Origin: Brasenia schreberi
Taxonomy: Eukaryota > Streptophyta > Magnoliopsida > Nymphaeales > Cabombaceae
Length of the DNA: 64,000 bases
Assembly: GCA_036023115.1 (NCBI GenBank)
Contig: JAYKKT010000076.1
Span: 7,010,001-7,074,000 of the forward strand
Direction of reading: 5' to 3'
The notes under the pieces were generated by a model, which searched no databases, was not told where the DNA came from, and worked only from the letters and a program-made list of their open reading frames with translations. Every line of letters starts with the position of its first letter. The stretch's first letter is position 1. Of this stretch, positions 53,996-64,000 are shown in pieces. A program made the translations under genes and the position numbers.

Positions 53996-56906
53996 TCAAC
54001 AACAACAACAACTAAGCCTTTTTCCATACTAGACGGGGTCGGCTACATGGATTCTTTGTTCCAGAGATCCCTATCATGTGCCATGTTAGCAGTTAACTCA
54101 CAATAAGCTAGATCATTCTTTATTGTTTCTTTCCAACACTTTTGTGGTCGTCCTCTAGCTCTTTTAATACTTTCTAAATTTAGTTTTTCGTACCTTCTTA
54201 TAGGTTCTTCTTTCTATATGTTCAAACCATCTTAAACGATATTCTCTCATTTTATCCTCTATTGGTGCCACTCCTAATTTGTTTCTAATAACCTCATTAT
54301 GTATACCATCTTTTCTTGTATGACCACTCATCCATCTCAACATCTTGATTTCTGTCATAGACATCTTTTGGACATGTTGATAAGTAACTGCCCAACACTT
54401 AGGATCATAAAATATGGCAGGCCTAATTGCTGCTCTATAATATTTACCTTTTAACTTTAACGGTATCTTCTTATAATAAAGAATACCTGATGCTCCTCTC
54501 CATTTTAACCAACCATCATTAATTCTATGTGTAACATCTACATCAATTCTTCCATCACTCTGAAAAATTGACCCTAGGTATTTAAAACTTTCCTTTTGGG
54601 AAATGCAATATGTACCAATTTTAATTTTCATGTCCTCTGAAGTAACCAAATGATCAAACTTACATTCCATATATTTTGTCTTTGTTCTACTAAGTCGGAG
54701 GCCTTTGCTTTCTAATGTTTCTCTCCATAGTTCCAATTTTCTATTAACTTTTTCCTTAGACTCCTCCACTAATACAATGTCATCTACAAATAACATACAC
54801 CAAGGTACTTTATCTTGAATATGTTTTGTTAACTCATCCATCACCATTATAAATAAGTATGGACTTAAAGTTGATCCTTGATGTAACCCAATATTAACTT
54901 CAAAGAAATTTGTCATTCCTTCATGAGTCCTTACACATATTTTTGCACAATCATACATGTCTCTTATAAGGTTAATATATGGCAATGGGATACCTCTTTT
55001 TTCCAAAATTCTCCAAAGAACCTCTCTCGGTACCCTATCATAAGCTTTTTCTAGATCAATAAATATCATGTGAAGGTCTTTCTTTTTTGCTCTAAACTAT
55101 TTCATAAGATGTCTCAAAAGGTGAATCGCTTCAATAGTAGATCTGCCTGGCATGAATCCAAATTGGTTCTCTATTGTACTTGATACTTGTCTTAACCTAC
55201 GTTCGATAATTCTTTCTCATAATTTCATAGTATGACTCATTAACTTGATACCTCGATAATTCGCACAATTTTGAATGTCTCCCTTGTTCTTATATATGGG
55301 TACAAGTGTACTTGCTCTCCATTCCTTGGGCATCTTTTGGTTTTTCCATATTTCATTAAATAGTCTTGTTAGTCAAGTGATTCCTTTTTCTCCTAGTATT
55401 TTTCAAATTTCTATAGGAATATTATTAGGTCCTACCGATTTACCACCCTTCATATGTTTAAAAGCCTCTTTGACTTCGTTCTTTTGAATACGCCGGTAGA
55501 AATTGTGGTTTATATACTTTTCTGATTTGGCTAACTCTCTTAAGCTAATACTAACATCTTTATTTTCATTAAAAAACTTATAAAAATAGTTTTTCCATCT
55601 ATTTCTTATATCATCATTTGCCACTAGAATTTTTTCATCCTCGTCCTTGATGCATCTAACATAATTAAGATCATTAGTTTTCTTATCTCTAGCCCTAGCT
55701 ATCCTAAAAATATCTCTTTCACCCTCTTTTGAATTGAGTTTTTTATATAAATCCTCCCAAATTTTAGCTTTTGCTTCACACATGGCCTTTTTCGCTTCCT
55801 TCTTTGCTTTCTTATAAGCCTCTAAAGTTTCACTAGTTTTCTTAGCATAATATAATCTGTAACATGCCCTCTTTGCCTTGATTTTCTTTTACACTACTTC
55901 ACTCCACCACTATGCTTCTTTTTATGTGGTACACCTCCCTTAGATAAACCTAACACATCTTTCGCCACTTTCCTAATATGTATAGCCATATTGTTCCACA
56001 TATCACAGTGTGTACCAACATAATTCCAAAAATCTCCTTGAAGGACTTTCTATTTAAATATATCTTCTTTCTCGCTTTTGAGGTTCCACCATTTAGTCTG
56101 AATAGCTCGATGCACTCTTTTCTTCTTTGTCCATTTTTTTATTTGTAAATCCATAACTAAAAGTCGATGTTGGGTGGTTAAGGTTTCTCCTGGAATTACC
56201 TTGCAATCTTTACAACACGCTCTATCTTTTTTTCTACAAATAAAGTAATGAATTTGTGTTTGTGATAAGCTACTCTAATAAGTAATTAAATGTTCATCTC
56301 GCTTTTTGAAGATTGTATTGACTATATAGAGATCAAATGTGATAGCAAAATTTAAAATCTCCCTACCTTCATCATTTATATCCCCAAAACCAAAGTTTCC
56401 ATGAATCCCTTGATACCCTAATGCCTCTTTACTGCCATGTCCATTTAAGTCTCTTCCTAAACAAATCATCTCCCTTTGTGGAATCTTTTGAATCACCTTA
56501 TTTAACTCTTCCCAAAAAATTGTCTTTATACTATCTTCTAGTCCTACTTGGGGTATGTAAGCACAAACTATATTCAAAACCTTTGCTCCTAACACTAATT
56601 TCAATGTCATGATTCGGTCACCATATCGTTGTATATCTACTACGCTATCCTTTAAATCTTTATTTATGATAATTCCAACTCCGTTTCGAGCCTTTTCTTT
56701 ACGTGAGTACCATAATTTAAAACCTTTATCCTCCATCTCATTTGATTTTTCTCCAACCCATTTTGTCTCATAGAATATGAATCTTTCTTCGAATCATAGT
56801 ATCTACCACCTCCATTAGCTTACTGGATAATGGTCCGATATTCCAAGAACCAATACGAATCTTATTTTCTAGGACTAGCTTTCTTACCCCTCGCATCCGT
56901 CCATAT
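53996..56906 (-). pseudogene. RTE LINE R6, nearly full length
   Basis: Minus-oriented, from the AACAACAACAAC tail to the segment matching R4 position about 42570, so only about 350 bp of the 5' end are missing. Frames: 56736-56275 (endonuclease, with CLGRDLNGH), 55783-55403 (linker and start of RT) and 55069-54164 ([14 protein letters not shown] to the C-terminal domain; catalytic FADD is FVDD). Frameshifts lie between them. It is inserted at the acidic tail of the hAT transposase. Confidence 0.9.
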
Positions 56907-57059
56907 TTTTTGCTTCAAAATATGTAACTCTTTTTCAATTGTTGAATGGTAAATGATGAATCTGTACTAAACTTTGCATTATATGAATTCTTTGTAATTA
57001 TCAATTTTTTCCTGTTTATTTTTATTTTTACTAATTTTTTAGTATTAATTTACAGTAGA

Positions 57060-57130
57060 CTATGCTACGATATGATATGATATGATACGATACATATCTT
57101 ATCGTGGACCAAAACGATACATGATACTAT
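57060..57130. repeat. GATAC/GATATG subterminal repeats
   Basis: A run of ACGATATGATATGATATG and GATACGATACAT words just inside the right end of the hAT element. Confidence 0.7.
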
Positions 57131-57302
57131 ATGTGTTGAATAACACTTGTTTACGCAATAAAGAGAAAAAGATTGCCGATTCATGGTTGTGAAAATCAGT
57201 AGGGTTTAAGAAGAAATTGCAGTTTGTAATGCACGTCTCTTCTTTTGCAGGCACCAACCCAATTTCAGCACGAGAACGAACGATTTGCCTCTCTCAATTA
57301 GG

Positions 57303-57520
57303 GTATGATACCACGTAAGCAAACATATGTATGAAAAACGTGAAATCAAACTCTATTAAATGAATGAAATCAAACTTTATTGGTAGAACTTTCATAAGAG
57401 ATGAACTTTATAGAGAATGAGGCCATGGGGCTTCTCTACTTTGTTATTGTTATAGTAGAATGAGGAGCAAGAACAAAATTTGAGAGCTGTTGAGATGAGT
57501 CCAACGACTAGTTTACTAAC
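57303..57520 (-). repeat. LTR-B 5' LTR (truncated) and PBS
   Basis: The minus strand reads ...TTGCTTACG then TGGTATCATACCC. The LTR part matches the outer two thirds of 49022-49307 and is cut at GTTTACTAAC, after which R3 LINE sequence resumes. Confidence 0.7.
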
Positions 57521-57521
57521 T

Positions 57522-57730
57522 CTATGCACTCTATTCTTTTTTGTCCACTTTTTTTTTGCAAATCCATTAACAAAGGTCGATATTGAGTACTTAAGCTTTC
57601 TATTGAAATTACCTTGCAATCTTTACAACACGATCTATCCTTTTTTCTATAAACAAAATAATAAATTTGTGTTTGTGACAAGCTATTCTTATAAGTAATT
57701 AAATTTTTAGCTTGTTTTTTCTATAAACAG
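57522..57730 (-). pseudogene. RTE LINE R3, piece 3
   Basis: Reads on from the endonuclease end of the LINE (CTATGCACTCTATTCTTTT, TACCTTGCAATCTTTACAAC, TTATAAGTAATTAAAT) to the point where R7 interrupts it. Confidence 0.85.
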
Positions 57731-58290
57731 AATTGATGGAGATGTTACACATAGAATTAATGCTGGTTGATTAAAATGGAGAGGAGCATCAGGTATTCTT
57801 TATGATAAGAAGATACCATTAAAGTTAAAAGGTAAATATTATAGAGCAGCAATTAGGCCTGCCATGTTTTATGGTTTTTAGTGTTGGGCAGTTAATCATC
57901 AACATATACAAAAGATGTCTGTGACAGAAATGAAGATGTTGACATGGATGAGTGGTCATATAAGAAAAGACCGTATACATAATGAGGTTATTAGAAACAA
58001 ATTAGGAGTGGCACCAATAGAGGATAAAATGAGAGAACATCGTTTAAGATGGTTTGGACATATAGAAAGAAGATCAAAAAAAGAACCTGTAAGAAGGTTA
58101 GAAAAACTAAATTTGGAAAGTATTAAAAGAGGTAGAGGACGATCACAAAAGTGTTGGAAAGAAACAATAAAGAATGATCTAGCTTATTGGGAGTTAACTG
58201 CTAACATGGCACACGATAGGGATCTGTGGAAACAAAGAATCCATGTAGCCTACCCCGTCTAGTATGGGAAAAGGCTTAGTTGTTGTTGTA
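57731..58290 (+). pseudogene. RTE LINE R7, 5'-truncated
   Basis: Plus-oriented 3' end only, from AATTGATGGAGATGTTACAC to a short GTT tail. The C-terminal domain is open from 57915 to 58262. CTATAAACAG (57721) and CTATAAAGAG (58295) are a likely duplication, although four bases separate the tail from the second copy. Confidence 0.85.
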
Positions 58291-58753
58291 TTGGCTATAA
58301 AGAGAACAAAAGCCATAGCAAAATTTAAAACCTCTCTACCCTCCTCATTTATATCCCCAAAACCATAGTTTCTATGAATACCTTCATATCCGTCTCTTTA
58401 CCGACATGTCCATTTAAGTCTCCTAAACAAATTATCTCCCTTTATAGAATTCTTTTAATTACCTTATTCCTACCAAAATACCTTCTTTATAATATCTTCT
58501 AATCCTATTGGGGTGGATAAGCACAAACTATATTTAAAGCCTCTACTCCTAACACTAATTTCACCATCATAATTCAGTCACCATATCGTTGTATGTCTCC
58601 TACACTATCCTTTAAATCTTTATTTATAATAATACCAACTCTATTTCAAGCCTTTTCCTTTCTATATTCTCAATCTCCTTTGCTTTTCTCTAACCTACTT
58701 TGTCTCTTTTAAACATAGAACGAGGATCTTTTTCCGAATCATAGTATCTATTA
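58291..58753 (-). pseudogene. RTE LINE R3, piece 4
   Basis: It completes the endonuclease region in reverse (TTTAAAACCTCTCTACC, CATGTCCATTTAAGTCTCC, CAACTCTATTTCAAGCC, GAATCATAGTATCTA) and stops where the copia LTR begins. The LINE's remaining 5' end may lie beyond the window on the far side of the copia element. Confidence 0.8.
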
Positions 58754-59070
58754 TTGGAGATCGAGTTGAAGATCAAGACTAGTTTTATGTTTTGCATAAT
58801 TTATATTTCTGTATTTGAGTTTATGTCTTGAGTAGTTTGGATCCCAATGGATCAAAATTTTGATCCATTGGGAATCGGATAGGATTAGTGTTACTAATTA
58901 AGGGTGTTTCAGTTATTTAAATTATAATATATAAAGCCCTAAGTATGATTATTAGGGCAACATGCAGGAATAAAATGCAAGGGAGGTTGCGGCTGCCAAG
59001 AGAGGCACCGACCCCCAATTTCTGAACCTATCCCTGTTATTTTGTGCTGTTGTTTTCATGAAATCCGACA
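58754..59070 (+). repeat. Copia-C 5' LTR
   Basis: It starts about TTATTGGAGATCGAG and ends GAAATCCGACA, directly before a PBS. A TATAAAGCCC box lies at 58930 as a likely promoter. An inverted repeat, GATCCCAATGGATCAAAATTTTGATCCATTGGG, occurs at 58840-58873 (written here as two arms: ATCCCAATGGATCAAAA and its complement). Confidence 0.65.
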
Positions 59071-62000
59071 TGGTATCAAAGCGTATTGTAATGAATATCA
59101 TGACCGTGCAGAATCACTAGATGGGTAAGAAACTTGATGCAAGATATGCAGTAAATGAGTGGTGATCGGTGATTTGTATCAACATCAGTTAGTGTGGCTT
59201 TGCAGATGAAGGTTGATATAAAAAACGAGTTTCTACACTGATCTGTGAGCGTGGTTGCATTAATCAACATCAATTCATAGCGATTTTTTTTAGTGATCTC
59301 GTCCGCAACGGAATTGACGCAATCCTTTAGTTTAATAGCAGAAGATTGGGTAACATCTTTGTGCGTTTTTCTGTCCTCTTTATTTTAGTACACTATGGAA
59401 TTAAACTATGACAATTGTGGCATGGTTTGTGGAGTATGAAGCCGCTTCGCATATGAGAAAGCAGCAATATATTTGGAATATTTCTGCCTTGTATTTTATG
59501 CATATTTGTGTAATCAATTATTTTCAATAGTAGTTGTCTTCTAAAGTGAAGAAGAGGAAGACAAAATTCTACCTTAAAGAAGGGGACAAATCTGATTATA
59601 ATGGAAAAAAATAAAATGGGAGTATTTTAAATCACAAACCTGAAGCTAGATGGCAAGAACTATCTCTAATGGGTTAGATCTATTGAACTACCTATGATGG
59701 TAAGTGGGCGAGATTACTTAATTAGCGACATTTTCCAACCTCCTACAACGGATCCTCTCTATTTACGATGGCGTAGAGAAACTGATCAGTGCATGGCTTA
59801 TACAATCAATCGTACCCTTAATTGGCAGCACATTCATGTTTGTAGAGTCAGCAAAGGATATTTGGCTAGCAGTTCAAGATATCTATATGCTTAAAGGAAG
59901 AATATATTTAAAAATATGATATTATTGAGAAGATTCAAAAGTGTAGACAGGGAGAAAGATTCATAAGCAAATATTATGCAGAACTTAGAGGTTTATGAGA
60001 AGAATTATAGGTCTACTCTAAGACAAAATATCAAAATTACATGCATGAACACAATCAAGAGATTGAGGAACGAAAGTATTTGATATTTTTTGGGGTATTT
60101 TTTCGAAATATGAGGTTGTGAAAAATAATATTCTTAGCAAAGAAGATATTCATTCCTTGAGCACAAGATACTCTCTCTTACTTCAAGAAGAAGATCGGAA
60201 ACATCTAGAGAAAGAAACCAATATTAGTTACGAGACCACTGCATTTGTAGGTAGGAACACTTCTAACTCTTCATCCTCTCGTGGAAGAGGAGGATATGGG
60301 CGTGGCATAGGTATAACCTTACTTACTTCAGAAGAGAAGGACAAATTAACTTTTTCTCACTGTGGAAAATTATGACATACGAAGAAGACATGTTGAAAAT
60401 TAGTTGGTAGACTTACTTACTATCAGAATAGACCTAATAAAGTTTACTTCAGCAGTGACCAACGTGACAAACAAAATACAAAAAGCAGTGCAACTTCATT
60501 GATCGACACAAAGAAAGAGATTGAGATACTTAAGACTCGCGATTGATTCATAAATTCCTTCCACTTCCTCTAATGTTTATTCTCAAGCACAATGCATACC
60601 CATTATCTTTTATCACCAAGGGTAATGTATTTAATTCTCATTCCATGATATGGGTTATTGATTCGGGTGCTATAGATCACATGATCAGTAGGTGAGATTT
60701 CTTTGATTACTATGAGTTGACTCAAGGAAAAATTAATATTAGGTTGGTTGATAGATCACACACGCCAATTGTTGTAAAGAAAGTATCACTACATCTTTTG
60801 ACATATTAAAAAATATATTACATGTTTCAAATATTTCAGTCAATTTATTATCGGTCTTTGCCATGACATAAGATCTAAAATATCATTTAATTTTTTATTC
60901 TATTGGATGTTTCTTATAGGAACTCAAGACGAGGAGGATCTTTTGTAAGGGTAATATATGAAAAGGTCTCTATTTCTACGAGAAAGTCAAATGAGCAGCA
61001 ATGCAGTCAACAATAATTATAGAAAAGCAGAAGGGGGAGTTACTTTTATGGCACCAGAGATTAGGACATTTACCTTTATCTAAAATTAGGATGTTATTGC
61101 CTGAATTTGTTCATTGTAATGAATTAAATCTAAACTTTGAAACCTAGAAGGCAAAACATCAACGTGTTTCATTTCCTTTGAATGAAAAAAAATCCTTTAA
61201 ATCATTTGAGATTGTTCACTTTGATGTTTGGGGTTCCTGTTTTTGCATCATTACATGGTCACAAGTACTTTATTTACTTCATTGATAATTACACTAGGTT
61301 TACCATAATATATCTCATGAAAACCAAGGAGGAGGTGAAAGATATTCTTTCCATATATTGTCAGTTTGTACACACTCAATTTAAGCACACCATTAAAATT
61401 CTTTGGAGCGATAATGGAGGTGAATTTATGTCTCAATCACTACATTCATATTTGTTAGATTGTGATATTTTGCATCAAACCTCATGCTCCCATTCTCCAC
61501 AGCAAAATGATGTTTCTTAAAGGAAAAATAGACATATTATAGATGTGGCTAGAACTCTTTTGCTTGGTTATGATGCTCCAAAATTTTATTGGGGTAAAGC
61601 AGTCTTAATAGTTGTTTATCTCATAAATCGTATGCGAAGCAGGATTCTTAATGGTAATACTTCATTTTATTCCTTATGTCCTTCCTAGAAACAGTTTCAT
61701 TTACTTTCAAAAGTGTTTGGGTGTACTTGCTTTATTAATATATATTGTGGCATAAGAGATAAATTAGATGCTTAAATGTATTTTTTTGAGATATGCTGCT
61801 ATTCAGAAGGGGTATAAATGTTATGATCCTATGAAAAGGTCATATGTTACAATGAATGTTACTTTTCAAGAAAATACACCATTTTAGAGCAAGCAGGAAG
61901 TTCAATCATCATATATTTGTTCACTTAATGGAATACCACTTCCACCAATTGAAAATCAACAAGAGCCTCGAAGAGAAGAAGAGGAAATGCACCATTCTCA

Positions 62001-62463
62001 AGAAAAGAAATGGCAAGTTTATACTAGAGGTGAAAGAAAGGCCTTCCTCCCGTATCATTCTACTACTCTGAATCATATTTGACTCTTCCTCAGGTAACTT
62101 CTCAAAATTCTAGTATTGAACTTGATGATTTATCTATTGTAGTTCGGAAAGGAAAACATGAAATTACAAAATGTTCTTTATAGAAGTTGGTTTCATATAC
62201 TAATTATCTCATAGAGTATCGGTTGTTTATGATGAATGCAAATAACATTTATATTCTCAAAACATTTAAATAGACAAAGCAACATTTAGAGTGGAAGGCA
62301 ACAATGAAAGAAGAAATACATCATTAATAAGAAACAAAATGTGGGAACTTCTAGATTTACCACCAGAGAGGAAAACAATGGGATGCAAATGGGTGTATTC
62401 AAGAAAGTACAAGGCTGATGAAAATATAGAAAGATACAAAGCGAGATTAGTAGTTAAGAGTTA
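59071..62463 (+). pseudogene. Ty1/copia polyprotein, decayed
   Basis: PBS TGGTATCAAAGCG at 59071. Gag starts near 59640 (LKLDGKNY) and has a zinc-knuckle remnant (CGKL-HTKKTC) at 60361. Protease VIDSGAIDHMI is near 60655. Integrase: WHQRLGHLP (61050), KAKHQRVSFP, HFDVWG, DNGGEF (61412) and ARTLLLGYDAPKFYWG (61545). RT begins at about 62290 with EWKATMKEEI and GCKWVYSRKYKADENIERYK, then breaks off at KSYN (62463). Many stops mean it is inactive. The break is caused by the GTAC-rich element; the rest of the copia should lie beyond 64000. Confidence 0.85.
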
Positions 62464-64000
62464 TAATCTATGTTGCACGGGTACGCCCATTTGGGCATCG
62501 TACCCGTATCCGGTACGTACCGGGTACAGGTACACGTATGGGTACGTCGGGTACGTACCCATACACGTTGTGGCGTACCGGTACGTTAATACGTATACCG
62601 GTACGCGTACCCAAAAATGGGTACGCCACATACCAGTACTCGGTACGTGGATGGACCGGATTCGGGTCAACTGACCCGAATCCGATACAAAAGAAAAAAA
62701 TAAAACCCTACTCTCTCGATTCTTCCGCAGACTGGCTCTCTCTCTCTCCTTCCGTCCTTCGTCTCACTGCACCTGTGTTTCTCCTTCGTCTCAGGCCGAC
62801 CGACGGCGACCGTCGACCAGCATCCTTTCCTTCGTCTATTGACCGCCTGGAGTGTTGGGTAATTTGTATTGTTCGTATGTACTTCAGTTGAATTTAGTTG
62901 CTAGTTAGATTGGTTTCTTCTTACTGGCTGGTGGCTACTGAGAGGAGATATCGTTTTTTCGGGACTTGGGTGTTGCTTTCCTGAACTCGTTGATCGTTAT
63001 TGTCGGTGTTATCTTCGTTATGATAGTGCTTTTAGGGGTTTGAGTAGATGGCTCGGATGATTCTGCCGCAACGAGGATCGATTTTGCTCGCAGGGAAGGG
63101 TGTTTTGGGGTTAATCTCTTCGCTTCATGTGATTATTTCGTTGCCCGCTCCTTGCTTCCGATGTTGTTGGCATGAAATGGCTATTGACTGAGAATGGTTC
63201 TATAGCTTCTTGTCCTTACATATAATCCTTGATTCCATGATTTACATTTTTCCTTTCTAGTACACGGGAGGAAGCTGTGACAGATCATGACCATTCCTGG
63301 TGCATTTTCTTTTATTATAGGAATTATGTTAACTCGTGTCTGTGTACATGATTAGTAGGACTTTCTGGAACCATGACTCAGGAAAAATCTGCGGCACTTG
63401 CTTCTGATTTTGTGAAACATTGGAGTTTGAGTATGAATGGAAAGATGATAGTGAAGGAAATACCGAAATCAAGACTGTTGGAGTTTGAAACAAAATGTAT
63501 TTAGATTCAAAATATTGTGCTTAGAATATGAATTTTGATACAAACTTGTAACTTTTTTGTGTTGATATGCTTCTTGTAATATTGTGTTCGAAATTGGAAT
63601 GATATTGTTTCATAATTCATTATATGATTATATCCAAGTTTGTGTTTGCTTGTTTGTTCATGAACTATTTAATATGAGTTTGTTGTGAGTTTATGTAATA
63701 TGTAGGAAGATTGCACCGCGAAGTAGAGTTTAAAACAGGTATGCCATATCATAATCACTTTCATTTTATTACACATTTTTCATTGATTTTGAGCTAATTT
63801 CATGAAAATCATTCAGATGTTAAGATGGATGTGCAAAATATGCATAGCTTTAAATTTGCTTCATTTGATGTTGACATTCTGTGATTGACAAAGGTCTATC
63901 TATCTCTTCATTAATTCTTTTTGCATATGTTGGTCTTGCTTATATGTTGTTGACTTCATTATTCTGATTTATGATATTCTTGAAAGGATGCTTCTTCAGG
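62464..64000 (+). mobile_element. Left end of an unidentified DNA transposon (GTAC-rich)
   Basis: It begins at about TGTTGCACGGGTACG, interrupting the copia RT. The first 200 bp (62470-62665) contain sixteen GTAC words in GGTACG/CGTACC contexts on both strands, a subterminal array like those of hAT elements. From 62700 a CT-rich, 5'UTR-like stretch follows, then 1.2 kb with possible splice sites (TTTATTATAG at 63319, AAAACAGGTATG at 63735) but no recognised protein. The right end is outside the window. Confidence 0.5.

Larger units (their letters stand above)
51093..57149 (+). mobile_element. hAT element with nested RTE
   Basis: The left end is CAGTGTTATC at 51093. The right end, reversed, is CAAGTGTTATTCAACAC ending at 57149. 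Flanks ATTTGCGC (51085-51092) and GTTTACGC (57149-57156, sharing one base with the end) match at 6 of 8 positions, as expected of a decayed 8-bp hAT TSD. GATACGAT-type repeats lie inside both ends (51110-51150 and 57060-57130). Inside are a decayed transposase and RTE R6. Confidence 0.75.
49022..57520 (-). mobile_element. LTR-B: LTR retrotransposon with captured MORF-like exon
   Basis: The 3' LTR, 49022-49307, and a truncated 5' LTR, about 57316-57520, share TATGAAAAA(T/C)GTGAAATCAAA, ATGAATGAAATCAAACTTTATTG and AG(T/G)CCAACG(G/A)CTAGT. A PBS (TGGTATCATACC on the minus strand) lies at 57303-57314. The internal region without the hAT insert is about 1.9 kb and lacks gag and pol, but holds a MORF-like exon. 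The right end is damaged: the LTR breaks off in mid-sequence and about 18 bp of the R3 LINE are missing, so no TSD can be seen. Confidence 0.75.

Noticed and set aside
62291..62891. Frames of 117-127 codons crossing the GTAC array
   Set aside because: They fuse the copia RT to repeat DNA or read the GTAC repeats as Tyr/Val/Pro/Gly text; not genes.

Overview
This is a plant nuclear genomic window, most likely from an angiosperm with a repeat-rich genome. It holds a plant glutamate-receptor-like gene, a plant AP-5 zeta gene start, fragments of plant subtilase, myosin, PPR and MORF genes, and Ty1/copia, Ty3/gypsy, RTE-type LINE and hAT elements. I cannot name the species. All calls come from reading the sequence; no database search was run.

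Layout. 1-1430: decayed copia gag, primer-binding site (PBS) and LTR (minus). 1500-4200: decayed hAT transposase (minus). 4840-9093: gypsy-type LTR-like sequence that appears to contain a chimera of a dead subtilase fragment and a myosin motor fragment. 9348-9556: a 209-bp mini-element made only of the two ends of the local RTE LINE, with a perfect 15-bp target-site duplication (TSD). 10620-15184: a nearly complete GLR3-clade glutamate-receptor-like gene (minus) with two apparent lesions. 16.7-33.4 kb: intergenic decay, with a GGTTC-rich MITE-like element, a gypsy-like LTR pair, a minisatellite, a Tat-lineage gypsy relic with LTR, integrase and RNase H, and an old RTE copy. 33617-38190: the first four exons of an AP-5 complex subunit zeta-1 gene (plus), with clean splice sites and no visible lesion.

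39641-64000 is a deep transposon nest. A 5'-truncated RTE LINE (R3, minus) is split into four pieces across 19 kb. LTR-A, LTR-B and RTE R7 are inserted in it. LTR-A contains a full-length RTE (R4) and has another RTE (R5) in its 5' LTR. LTR-B contains a hAT element that itself contains RTE R6. A copia element follows, interrupted in its reverse transcriptase by an element with a GTAC-rich end. Several nesting steps are supported by matching TSDs (R4, R5, LTR-A and the hAT element).

The unifying theme is capture of host gene pieces. LTR-A carries parts of a short unidentified protein gene and of a PPR gene. LTR-B carries the first exon of a MORF-like organelle RNA-editing factor. Neither carries gag or pol, and both start the captured reading frame soon after a tRNA-iMet-type PBS. 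If the AP-5 zeta gene is intact, its intron 4 exceeds 25.8 kb and contains the whole nest.
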